NCBI GenBank assembly: GCA_015654965.1
Contig: JAATGD010000079.1
Span: 1-6,933, forward strand
Source: Hyphomicrobiales bacterium
GTDB taxonomy: Bacteria > Pseudomonadota > Alphaproteobacteria > Rhizobiales > Rhizobiaceae
Direction of reading: 5' to 3'
DNA length: 6,933 nucleotides
Below the pieces are notes generated by a model. The model was not told the origin of the DNA. It made no database searches and saw nothing but the letters and a program-made list of their open reading frames with translations. The first letter of the stretch is position 1. Each line of letters starts with the position of its first letter. Position numbers and translations under genes: made by a program. Below, one piece after another: positions 1 to 5,988 of the stretch.

Positions 1-260
1 ATCAGCCCGGCAACGCCACTGACAAAGCCCGAGCCCACAAAGGAGCCGACCAGAAGCGTGACGGCGGTCGAGCTTTGCAAGGCAATGGCAAGGACGAGGC
101 CGAAGGCAATCGATAACAGCGGATTATGCATCTGGTTGCGCAGGCGGCGGCGCAGGCGGTCGCCATAAGCGCGCTCAACACCGGTTCGCACCATGCGTGT
201 CGCCCAGAGCAGAAGCGCAACTGCTCCGGCAAGATGCAAGAGGACCAGGGAACCATTCAC
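1..260 (-). CDS. Na+/Pi cotransporter family protein, N-terminal part (cut by window edge)
   Basis: This is the first 86 codons of an inner-membrane protein resembling the sodium/phosphate cotransporter family (NptA/YjbB type, PF02690). The frame reads VNGSLVLLHLAGAVALLLW, then a basic stretch (RMVRTGVERAYGDRLRRRLR), then a second hydrophobic segment holding the family-typical QSSTAV motif followed by a Gly-rich helix (VGSFVGSG). The pattern of helix, basic cytoplasmic loop and QSST-containing helix is characteristic of the N-terminal repeat of these transporters. I chose the GTG at 260-258 because the AAAGG ahead of it lies 9 bases upstream and the protein then begins directly with the first membrane helix; an ATG at 256 is in another frame. 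The gene is transcribed divergently from dnaG. The family is known or proposed to move phosphate with sodium; substrate here is inferred. The rest of the protein, including any PhoU-like tail, lies outside the window. Confidence 0.82.
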   Translation of the reverse strand, partial: MNGSLVLLHLAGAVALLLWATRMVRTGVERAYGDRLRRRLRNQMHNPLLSIAFGLVLAIALQSSTAVTLLVGSFVGSGFVSGVAGL

Positions 261-603
261 ATCAAAATACCTTTGGTTTTCATGTTGGCAGGCTTTCAGT
301 CATGGGCTGCATTTTAGCGCAATATTTCAAAAAATAAATAATGTTCCGGCTAATGAAATATGGCGAAAATGTCGGGCTGTTTGCGCATAAATGCAATAAT
401 TTCTGTCGTAATGATGACGTTTGGTCAGCCATGCTTGGACTGCCATGTGATTAACGGGGAGTGCCCGCCATGCCTGATGGACGCGCGAGCCTGCACGGCC
501 TATATAGAAAGACTGTTTGCAAATGTCGGGACGATTGTACCGCGGGCGCCTTGATGCGATCTGTCTCGTTAACGTCCTCAATGTCATGGAAGAATAAGCC
601 GTA
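261..603. other. Divergent intergenic region between the Na/Pi transporter gene and dnaG
   Basis: This stretch of about 340 bases must hold the start signals of both divergent genes. The part at roughly 310-360 is AT-rich and lies just upstream of the transporter gene. I see no tRNA, no clear terminator and no convincing protein gene. A 64-codon plus-strand frame (360-554) lacks a ribosome binding site and is treated as chance. GTTAAC-like half-sites occur near 450 and 569, but no full CtrA box is present. Confidence 0.5.
477..506 (+). promoter_or_regulatory. Possible dnaG promoter
   Basis: ATGGAC (477-482) and TATATA (501-506) are separated by 18 bases, an acceptable sigma-70 spacing, about 100 bases ahead of dnaG. 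The -35 element is a weak match; the -10 element is good. This is pattern matching only, with no support from conservation. Confidence 0.25.
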
Positions 604-2568
604 ATGCGTTTCCCACCCTCCTTTCTCGATGAGATACGCGATCGCGTGCCGATCTCAACGCTGATCGGAGCGCGGGTTTCGTTCGACCGCAAGAAAAGCA
701 ATCCGCCAAAGGGCGATTTCTGGGCCTGCTGTCCGTTTCATGGTGAGAAAACCCCGAGTTTCCATTGTGAGGATCGCAAGGGGCGATACCACTGTTTCGG
801 CTGTGGTGTGACGGGTGATCATTTCCGCTTCCTGACGGAACTCGAAGGCTTGAGCTTCCCCGAAGCCGTGGAGCGTGTGGCCGATATGGCCGGGGTTCCC
901 ATGCCCGCGCGTGACCCGGAAATGGAAAAGCGCGAGGCGCAACGCGCGACGCTTTACGATGTCATGGAACTGGCGGCGCAGTTTTTTGAAGGCCAGTTGC
1001 AAGGGGCGGTCGGGGCCAAGGCCCGCGCCTATTTGCGGGACCGTGGCCTGTCGAGCGCAACGCAGCAGACATTCCGTCTGGGTTATGCGCCGGAATCGCG
1101 CAATGCGCTGAAGGAATTTCTGGCGGCCAAAGGCGTCGGGCGTGAGCAGATCGAGGCTTGCGGCCTTGTGGTGCATGGCGAAGGCATTGCCGTTTCCTAT
1201 GACCGCTTTCGTGATCGTGTGATGTTTCCAATTGAGGATTTGCGGGGGCGCATCATTGCTTTCGGTGGTCGTGCGCTCTCAGCGGACGCGCCTGCCAAAT
1301 ATCTCAATTCGCCGGAAACGGAACTCTTTCACAAGGGACGGATTCTCTACAACGCCTTGCGGGCGCGCAAAGCCTGCCAGCCGCAAAATGGCGAAGCCGC
1401 CAAGCCGATTGTCGCCGTTGAAGGCTATATGGATGTGATCGCCTTGGCACAGGCGGGCATCCATCAAGCCGTGGCACCGCTTGGCACGGCATTGACCGAA
1501 GAACAGCTGGAATTGTTGTGGCGGATCAGCCCGGAGCCGGTCCTGTGCTTTGACGGCGATGGCGCGGGACTGCGCGCCGCCCATCGTGCAGCGGACCTTG
1601 GGCTTCCCGCACTTCAACCCGGCAAATCCCTGCGCTTTGCGCTTCTGCCGGAGGGGCAGGATCCCGATGATCTGGTGAAGTCTGAAGGGCCATCGGCATT
1701 TCATGCCGTGTTGCGTGATGCAAGGCCGCTGGTCGATATGATCTGGACGCGGGAAACGACAGGCGGTGTTTTCGATACGCCTGAACGGCGCGCCGAACTG
1801 GAAGCGCGTCTGCGGGAAATCACCAGCCGTATTGCCAATGAAGATATTCGTCGACATTACCAGCAGGACATGCGCGAGCGCACGCAGACCTTTTTCGGGC
1901 AAAACCGTCAGGGTGGGCAGCGCAATAGCAATTTCAATCGTCGCAATGACAATGGGCGGGGTGGTCGCGGTGGCGGTCCGGTCGCGGCTGGCGGGCGGTT
2001 GGCGATTTCCGACGCTCTTGCCCGCTCGACACTGGTCAAGCGCGGTCGAGCAGGTACGGGCGCCCATGCGCCCTTGCGCGAAACGGCCATTGTGCTGACT
2101 CTGCTTAATCATCCCCGCTTGATCGAGGAAGACTTTGAAACGGTGGCGGCCCTTGATCTGGAACACGAGACGCTGAAAAAACTGCATCTCGCCATGCTGG
2201 ATGTGCTGGCCTCCGATCATGTCGAGGATGGTGTTGCCATGCGGCGCGCCTTGGTTGGACAGGGACATGCCGATCTGATCGAAGGGTTGGAAATGAATGT
2301 CAGGGGCGCGCGGCTGTGGACTGCGACGGCTCTGGCTGCGGAAGATGATGCGCGTGAAGCTCTTCGGCAGGCCATTCACTTGCATCAGCGCGCGCGCACC
2401 CTACATAAGGAGCTGCGCGCTGTGGAAGCCGCTCTTGATACGGATGAGACGGGCGAACTCTATGCGCGCCTGAATGATATCCAGAACCAGATTTTGAAGG
2501 CGGAAGCCACCGAAGCGCTGATTGATGGTTTCGGGCTTTCCTCCGGTCGTCCTCCTGGTGGGTTCTGA
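604..2568 (+). CDS. dnaG: DNA primase DnaG
   Basis: This is the replicative primase, which makes the short RNA primers for leading-strand initiation and each Okazaki fragment and works with the DnaB helicase. The 654-residue protein has all three expected parts. The N-terminal CHC2 zinc-binding domain has Cys43, His46, Cys64 and Cys67. The RNA polymerase core carries the basic motif RGRIIAFGGRAL at 214-225, then a TOPRIM fold with the catalytic acids Glu273 (in VEGYMDV) and Asp317/Asp319 (in CFDGDGAG), which bind the metal ions. The C-terminal part (about 470-640) is the putative DnaB-interaction region. It is longer than the E. coli protein (581 residues), mainly because of a Gly/Arg/Asn/Gln-rich linker at about 432-469. 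The ATG at 604 is the first possible start after an in-frame TAA at 595, and GGAAGAA lies 9 bases upstream. The reading frame is intact. The neighbour rpoD follows after 358 bases. Confidence 0.98.
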   Translation: MRFPPSFLDEIRDRVPISTLIGARVSFDRKKSNPPKGDFWACCPFHGEKTPSFHCEDRKGRYHCFGCGVTGDHFRFLTELEGLSFPEAVERVADMAGVPMPARDPEMEKREAQRATLYDVMELAAQFFEGQLQGAVGAKARAYLRDRGLSSATQQTFRLGYAPESRNALKEFLAAKGVGREQIEACGLVVHGEGIAVSYDRFRDRVMFPIEDLRGRIIAFGGRALSADAPAKYLNSPETELFHKGRILYNALRARKACQPQNGEAAKPIVAVEGYMDVIALAQAGIHQAVAPLGTALTEEQLELLWRISPEPVLCFDGDGAGLRAAHRAADLGLPALQPGKSLRFALLPEGQDPDDLVKSEGPSAFHAVLRDARPLVDMIWTRETTGGVFDTPERRAELEARLREITSRIANEDIRRHYQQDMRERTQTFFGQNRQGGQRNSNFNRRNDNGRGGRGGGPVAAGGRLAISDALARSTLVKRGRAGTGAHAPLRETAIVLTLLNHPRLIEEDFETVAALDLEHETLKKLHLAMLDVLASDHVEDGVAMRRALVGQGHADLIEGLEMNVRGARLWTATALAAEDDAREALRQAIHLHQRARTLHKELRAVEAALDTDETGELYARLNDIQNQILKAEATEALIDGFGLSSGRPPGGF

Positions 2569-2599
2569 TTCGCAAGTGGCGATTCATCCTGCCAGATTG

Positions 2600-2631
2600 G
2601 CTTTTAGGTAGGATCTATCTGCCTTTAAAGC
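2600..2631 (+). terminator. Hairpin after dnaG, possible terminator or processing structure
   Basis: The arms 2600-2611 and 2619-2631 can form about 11 base pairs around a 7-base loop: an outer GCTTT/AAAGC stem, a small internal loop, and an inner AGGTAG/CTGCCT stem with one G-T pair. No T-run follows, so an intrinsic terminator is doubtful; it could equally be an RNA stability structure. Confidence 0.3.
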
Positions 2632-2668
2632 GGCCTGAAAGCGCCTCTATGACCGCTGCGACAACAAA

Positions 2669-2702
2669 TGATTCGCTTTTTGACCCCGAATCAGGTGATT
2701 CG
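2669..2702. repeat. TGATTCG direct and inverted repeats upstream of rpoD
   Basis: TGATTCG occurs at 2669-2675 and 2696-2702, with the inverted copy CGAATCA between them at 2687-2693. The middle and right copies form the 16-base near-palindrome CGAATCAGGTGATTCG, while the left and middle copies could form a hairpin with an 11-base loop. Each copy contains one GANTC site. The right copy ends 3 bases before the TTGACG box. A further TGATTCG starts at 2566. It could be a binding site for a dimeric regulator or simply the substrate arrangement for methylation. Confidence 0.5.
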
Positions 2703-2705
2703 CTC

Positions 2706-2735
2706 TTGACGTGCGGCGCTCCAAGACTGGCATAA
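2706..2735 (+). promoter_or_regulatory. Possible distal rpoD promoter
   Basis: TTGACG (2706-2711) matches the alphaproteobacterial sigma-70 -35 consensus well. GCATAA (2730-2735), after an 18-base spacer, is a moderate -10 element. A transcript from here would have a leader of about 180 bases that includes the CtrA box, so CtrA binding there would probably block it. Inferred from pattern only. Confidence 0.35.
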
Positions 2736-2804
2736 GGACATTTTACAAGAGCGCAACCAGTGGCAATGACACGACCATCATTGAGCCTGATGCCGATGGC
2801 AGGG

Positions 2805-2819
2805 TTAATCCGCCATTAA
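2805..2819. promoter_or_regulatory. CtrA-binding box (TTAA-N7-TTAA)
   Basis: The sequence TTAATCCGCCATTAAC starting at 2805 is an exact match to the CtrA consensus TTAA-N7-TTAA, and it also sits within a dyad (GTTAAT, 5 bases, ATTAAC; 2804-2820). CtrA is the master cell-cycle response regulator of alphaproteobacteria. The box lies about 107 bases before the rpoD start codon. I saw no other full match in the window. My recollection, not checkable here, is that rpoD was reported among CtrA targets in Brucella. Confidence 0.6.
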
Positions 2820-2926
2820 CGGGAAATCGGCTAGTTGCGGAATCAACTGACGGCTTGCGACCTCGCAAAACCGTTCGAGTACTCTATATATCTTAAAAGC
2901 GACCGGGGTCGCCTGGAGAAGAACAT

Positions 2927-4942
2927 ATGGCAACGAAGGTTAAGGAAAACGAAGAAGCTGAAGTCGAGCGCGAAGGTGCGACCGACGGACCGCTTCTCGA
3001 CCTTTCTGACGATGCTGTCAAGAAGATGATCAAGCTTGCGAAGAAGCGCGGCTACGTCACCATGGACGAGCTGAATGCCGTGCTGCCTTCCGAAGAAGTG
3101 ACATCTGAGCAGATCGAAGACACGATGTCGATGCTTTCCGACATGGGCATCAATGTGGTCGAGGACGACGAGCAAGATAACGACCGCGAAGAGACCGAAG
3201 ACGAGCCTGAAGAAGGCGGCGATCTGGTCGAGGCGACGGGTACTGCGGTTGCAGCCACCACGACCAAGAAAGAGCCGACCGATCGTACTGACGATCCTGT
3301 GCGCATGTACTTACGCGAAATGGGGTCGGTCGAGCTTTTGTCGCGCGAAGGCGAAATCGCTATCGCAAAGCGCATCGAAGCTGGTCGCGAAACCATGATT
3401 GCCGGGCTTTGCGAAAGCCCGCTGACCTTTCAGGCGATCATCATCTGGCGTGAACAGTTGAATGAATCCAACATTCTGCTGCGCGAGATCATTGATCTTG
3501 AAACCACCTATGCGGGGCCTGAAGCCAAGCAGGCGCCAGTCATCGAAAGGGTGGAAGAAGAAAAGCCACGTGACGACAAGCCTCAGCGCCGTTCGCGCGA
3601 TGACGACGACATTACCAATGTCGGCGGTGAAACGCAGGTCGAGGAAGATGAAGACGACGAGGATGAAGCCAACCTGTCGCTGGCGGCCATGGAAGCCGAA
3701 CTGCGTCCACAGGTCATGGAAACGCTTGATCTGATCGCCGACACTTACAAGAAGCTGCGCAAATTGCAGGACCAGCAGGTCGAGGGGCGTCTTGCGGCCA
3801 CGGGCGAACTCTCCTCCAGTCAGGAGCGCCGCTACAAGGAGCTGAAAGACCAGCTTATTACGGCTGTTAAATCCCTTTCGCTCAACCAGAACCGTATCGA
3901 GCAGCTCGTCGAGCAGCTTTACGACATCAACAAGCGTCTGGTGCAGAACGAGGGCAAGCTGTTGCGCCTCGCCGAATCCTTCGGCGTGCGTCGCGAAGAA
4001 TTCCTGAAAGAATATCAGGGTCATGAACTCGATCCCAACTGGGTCGAGCGCGTTGCCACACTGACCGCACGCGGCTGGAAGGAATTTGCCGCCAAGGAAG
4101 TGGACGGCATTGCGCGGCTGCGCAGTGAAATCCAGAATCTGGCGACCGAAACAGCGATTTCCATCGGTGAATTCCGCCGTATCGTCACGCAGGTTCAGAA
4201 AGGTGAGCGCGAGGCCAGCATCGCCAAGAAGGAAATGGTGGAAGCCAACCTTCGCCTCGTGATCTCGATTGCCAAGAAATACACCAATCGCGGCTTGCAA
4301 TTCCTCGACCTCATTCAGGAAGGCAATATCGGCCTGATGAAGGCGGTCGACAAGTTTGAATATCGCCGCGGTTACAAGTCCTCGACCTATGCGACCTGGT
4401 GGATCAGACAGGCGATCACCCGCTCGATTGCCGATCAGGCGCGTACCATCCGTATTCCGGTGCATATGATCGAAACGATCAACAAGATCGTGCGTACATC
4501 GCGCCAGATGCTGCATGAAATCGGTCGCGAGCCGACGCCGGAAGAACTGGCGGAAAAGCTCGCCATGCCGCTGGAAAAAGTGCGCAAGGTTCTGAAAATC
4601 GCCAAGGAACCGATCAGCCTTGAAACGCCGGTGGGTGATGAAGAAGATTCGCATCTTGGCGATTTCATTGAGGACAAGAACGCGCTTCTGCCGATTGATG
4701 CCGCCATTCAGGCCAATCTGCGCGATACGACAACGCGTGTTCTGGCATCTCTCACTCCGCGTGAAGAGCGCGTGCTACGCATGCGTTTTGGTATCGGCAT
4801 GAATACCGACCACACGCTTGAAGAAGTCGGTCAGCAGTTCTCGGTGACGCGTGAACGTATTCGCCAGATCGAAGCCAAGGCGCTGCGCAAGCTCAAGCAT
4901 CCGAGCCGGTCGCGCAAGCTGCGTTCGTTCCTTGACAGTTAA
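2927..4942 (+). CDS. rpoD: RNA polymerase primary sigma factor RpoD (sigma-70/SigA)
   Basis: This is the housekeeping sigma factor that guides RNA polymerase to -35/-10 promoters of most genes. The 671-residue protein shows the complete group 1 layout. Region 1.1 is at about 23-80. Region 1.2 begins at about 122 (DDPVRMYLREMG). A long non-conserved region, including an acidic stretch at about 220-250, precedes domain 2 at about 436-512, which has RLVISIAKKYTNRGL, LIQEGNIGLMKAVDKF and the -10-reading WWIRQAITRSIADQ. Domain 3 is at about 514-590, and domain 4 at 609-671 has the -35-reading helix-turn-helix ending in TRERIRQIEAKALRKLK. Region 1.1 and the large insert distinguish it from RpoH or RpoS. 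The ATG is 5 bases after GGAGAAG. The upstream region carries CtrA and GANTC sites, suggesting cell-cycle control. The length is normal for alphaproteobacteria (E. coli 613) and the frame is intact. Confidence 0.98.
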   Translation: MATKVKENEEAEVEREGATDGPLLDLSDDAVKKMIKLAKKRGYVTMDELNAVLPSEEVTSEQIEDTMSMLSDMGINVVEDDEQDNDREETEDEPEEGGDLVEATGTAVAATTTKKEPTDRTDDPVRMYLREMGSVELLSREGEIAIAKRIEAGRETMIAGLCESPLTFQAIIIWREQLNESNILLREIIDLETTYAGPEAKQAPVIERVEEEKPRDDKPQRRSRDDDDITNVGGETQVEEDEDDEDEANLSLAAMEAELRPQVMETLDLIADTYKKLRKLQDQQVEGRLAATGELSSSQERRYKELKDQLITAVKSLSLNQNRIEQLVEQLYDINKRLVQNEGKLLRLAESFGVRREEFLKEYQGHELDPNWVERVATLTARGWKEFAAKEVDGIARLRSEIQNLATETAISIGEFRRIVTQVQKGEREASIAKKEMVEANLRLVISIAKKYTNRGLQFLDLIQEGNIGLMKAVDKFEYRRGYKSSTYATWWIRQAITRSIADQARTIRIPVHMIETINKIVRTSRQMLHEIGREPTPEELAEKLAMPLEKVRKVLKIAKEPISLETPVGDEEDSHLGDFIEDKNALLPIDAAIQANLRDTTTRVLASLTPREERVLRMRFGIGMNTDHTLEEVGQQFSVTRERIRQIEAKALRKLKHPSRSRKLRSFLDS

Positions 4943-4947
4943 ACAAT

Positions 4948-4986
4948 ATCGCCCGATGCCGGACAAGGTTTTGGGCGATGTTCTTT
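4948..4986 (+). terminator. Possible rpoD terminator
   Basis: ATCGCCC (4948-4954) pairs with GGGCGAT (4973-4979), with a possible inner GCC/GGT pairing in the 18-base loop, followed by the T-rich GTTCTTT. It begins 5 bases after the rpoD stop. The loop is large and the T-tract interrupted, so termination may be partial, allowing readthrough into the small gene that starts at 5009. Confidence 0.45.
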
Positions 4987-5008
4987 CATTATGGCAAGAG
5001 GGGCCGAT

Positions 5009-5302
5009 ATGTCATTTTTGAAGCGTTTTTTTGGTGGTGGCGCGACTGCTTCTGAAGCTGCGGCAGAGCCAAAAGAAGCCGGACGTCTGGAGCACAAGGA
5101 TTTCCTGATTATTGCCACCCCTTATAGTGAAGGAGGGCAATATCAGGTCTGTGGCGTGATTTCCAAGACGATCAATGGAGAGTTGAAAGAGCACCGCTTC
5201 GTGCGCGCGGATCGCTGCCCCGGAGTTGAAGATGCCGCCAGCATTGCGCTCAACAAGGGCCGCCAGATTATTGACGAGCAGGGTGACAGGCTGTTCGACT
5301 GA
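5009..5302 (+). CDS. HlyU family protein
   Basis: The 97-residue protein starts MSFLKRFFGGGA and continues with a compact domain containing EGGQYQVCGVISK, GELKEHRFVRADR and KGRQIIDEQGDRLF. This pattern resembles the short HlyU-family proteins (PF10115) common in alphaproteobacteria. The family takes its name from Vibrio HlyU, a regulator of haemolysin genes, but the small alphaproteobacterial members have no established role that I know of, and I see no clear DNA-binding helix-turn-helix, so a regulatory function should not be assumed. I chose the ATG at 5009 over an in-frame ATG at 4991 because AGAGGGG lies 5 bases before 5009 and the family begins with MSFLKR. It lies 66 bases after rpoD with a weak hairpin between, so it may be partly co-transcribed, and a strong terminator follows it. 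Confidence 0.8.
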   Translation: MSFLKRFFGGGATASEAAAEPKEAGRLEHKDFLIIATPYSEGGQYQVCGVISKTINGELKEHRFVRADRCPGVEDAASIALNKGRQIIDEQGDRLFD

Positions 5303-5322
5303 TCGTCGGAACATTCAAGGCG

Positions 5323-5358
5323 ACGCTGTGCATTGCTCATGCGCGGCGTTTTTGTTTT
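5323..5358 (+). terminator. Intrinsic terminator after the HlyU-family gene
   Basis: ACGCTGTGCAT (5323-5333) pairs along all 11 positions, two of them G-T, with ATGCGCGGCGT (5339-5349) around the 5-base loop TGCTC. The stem runs straight into TTTTGTTTT. This is a standard Rho-independent terminator, placed 21 bases after the stop codon. Confidence 0.8.
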
Positions 5359-5381
5359 GACCCTTCATTGGGTAAGAGGTT

Positions 5382-5486
5382 TTAGAGCGCGTTTCGATCT
5401 GGTTGAATCAGATCGGCGCTCTAAGTTTTTGATTTGTCGCGTATCTTATCCGAAAACCGTTTCACACTTTTCGGGATGCGCTCTAA
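5382..5486. repeat. 105-bp two-hairpin palindromic intergenic repeat (Bru-RS/RIME-like)
   Basis: The element is bounded by TTAGAGCGC (5382-5390) and its complement GCGCTCTAA (5478-5486), with a second GCGCTCTAA at 5416-5424. The left half folds as TTAGAGCGC + CGATCTG against CAGATCG + GCGCTCTAA (16 pairs, a GTTT bulge, loop 5402-5408). The right half folds as CCGAAAA (5450-5456) against TTTTCGG (5468-5474). This layout and wording match the short non-coding repeats scattered between genes in Brucella and rhizobia (Bru-RS of about 103-105 bp; RIME mosaic elements). Which named family it belongs to is from memory and unverified. Such elements carry no gene of their own and may act in transcript termination or stability. 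Confidence 0.75.
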
Positions 5487-5541
5487 GTAAGCGGCGATTT
5501 GTCCATCCCATTGAGGGTGAAATTGCACTATATGCAGCATC

Positions 5542-5988
5542 ATGGAAAAGAAACCTTTTTGGCGCACGAAAACTCTGGAGCAGCTTAACCGCCGTGAGTG
5601 GGAAAGCTTGTGCGACGGTTGCGGCCAGTGCTGTCTGCATAAATTGCTGGACGACGATACCGACGAAATCTACTGGACCAGTGTTGCCTGCACACTTCTG
5701 GACCCGGATACGGGACATTGCTGCGATTATCCCAATCGCAAGAAAACCGTGCCTGATTGTGTGTTTCTCACGCCTGAAATTGTCGATGAAGTGGCATGGC
5801 TGCCGGTGACTTGCGCCTATCGTCTGGTGGCTGAAGGGGCCGATCTCTACTGGTGGCATCCGCTTGTGTCTGGCACGCAGGAAACAGTGCATGAAGCGGG
5901 TATTTCCGTTCGGGGAAAAGTCACTGCTTTCGACCATGAGATGAAAAACGATGCTGATTATATCAATCATATGATCATGGCAGAGTGA
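5542..5988 (+). CDS. UPF0260 (YcgN-like) CxxCxxCC cysteine-cluster protein
   Basis: The 148-residue protein fits the UPF0260/YcgN family, which belongs to the YkgJ-type CxxCxxCC proteins (PF03692), in both length and motifs. The cluster CDGCGQCC gives Cys24, 27, 30 and 31. Further conserved cysteines are Cys50 (VACTLLD), Cys60/61 before DYPNR, Cys73 (PDCVFL) and Cys91 (VTCAYRL), making nine in all, and WWHPLVSG is typical of the family's second half. The cysteines probably bind metal, zinc or an iron-sulphur cluster, but the function is unknown. No signal peptide is present, so it is cytoplasmic. ATG 5542 is the only reasonable start: an in-frame TGA lies at 5518 and no other start codon intervenes. 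No ribosome binding site is visible at normal spacing. It appears to be transcribed alone. Confidence 0.9.
   Translation: MEKKPFWRTKTLEQLNRREWESLCDGCGQCCLHKLLDDDTDEIYWTSVACTLLDPDTGHCCDYPNRKKTVPDCVFLTPEIVDEVAWLPVTCAYRLVAEGADLYWWHPLVSGTQETVHEAGISVRGKVTAFDHEMKNDADYINHMIMAE

Larger units (their letters stand above)
2567..2844. promoter_or_regulatory. Cluster of six GANTC (CcrM-type methylation) sites
   Basis: GANTC is the target of the cell-cycle DNA methyltransferase CcrM in alphaproteobacteria. Sites lie at 2567-2571, 2581-2585, 2670-2674, 2688-2692, 2697-2701 and 2840-2844. By eye I count about nine in the remaining 6.6 kb, so the region between dnaG and rpoD is clearly enriched. The first site overlaps the dnaG stop codon. 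The sites themselves are certain; a regulatory role through methylation state is inferred. Confidence 0.6.
2569..2926 (+). promoter_or_regulatory. dnaG-rpoD intergenic regulatory region
   Basis: This 358-base stretch has no convincing gene and looks like a complex control region for rpoD. In order it contains GANTC sites (from the dnaG stop codon onward), a hairpin without a T-tract, repeated TGATTCG words, a TTGACG -35-like box, a CtrA-type TTAA-N7-TTAA box, a last GANTC site, an AT-rich TATATAT run about 40 bases before rpoD, and the rpoD Shine-Dalgarno (GGAGAAG, 2915-2921). The individual sites are listed separately. A 61-codon frame at 2711-2896 runs through it but has no ribosome binding site and is taken as chance. 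Confidence 0.6.

Noticed and set aside
2..256. An ATG-started minus-strand frame at the left edge
   Set aside because: The overlapping frame from GTG 260 gives a clear Na/Pi cotransporter sequence with QSSTAV; the ATG frame gives a cysteine- and arginine-rich nonsense protein.
1279..2385. A 368-codon open frame on the minus strand, antisense to dnaG
   Set aside because: Fully inside dnaG, including its catalytic TOPRIM region; composition-driven shadow with no recognisable domain.
2711..2896. A 61-codon plus-strand frame between dnaG and rpoD
   Set aside because: No ribosome binding site, no family resemblance, and it overlaps the promoter-like boxes and the CtrA box.
3311..4654. A 447-codon open frame on the minus strand, antisense to rpoD
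   Set aside because: It lies wholly inside the unmistakable rpoD coding sequence and arises from its codon bias; it has no family resemblance.
5382..5424. Considered the left repeat hairpin followed by GTTTTT as a second intrinsic terminator
   Set aside because: It can function that way, but the shared 9-base ends with the right half show it is part of the larger repeat, and a better terminator already precedes it at 5323-5358.
5333..5809. A 158-codon plus-strand frame through the palindromic repeat and into the UPF0260 gene
   Set aside because: It runs across a terminator T-tract and a non-coding repeat, then out of frame through a well-supported gene.
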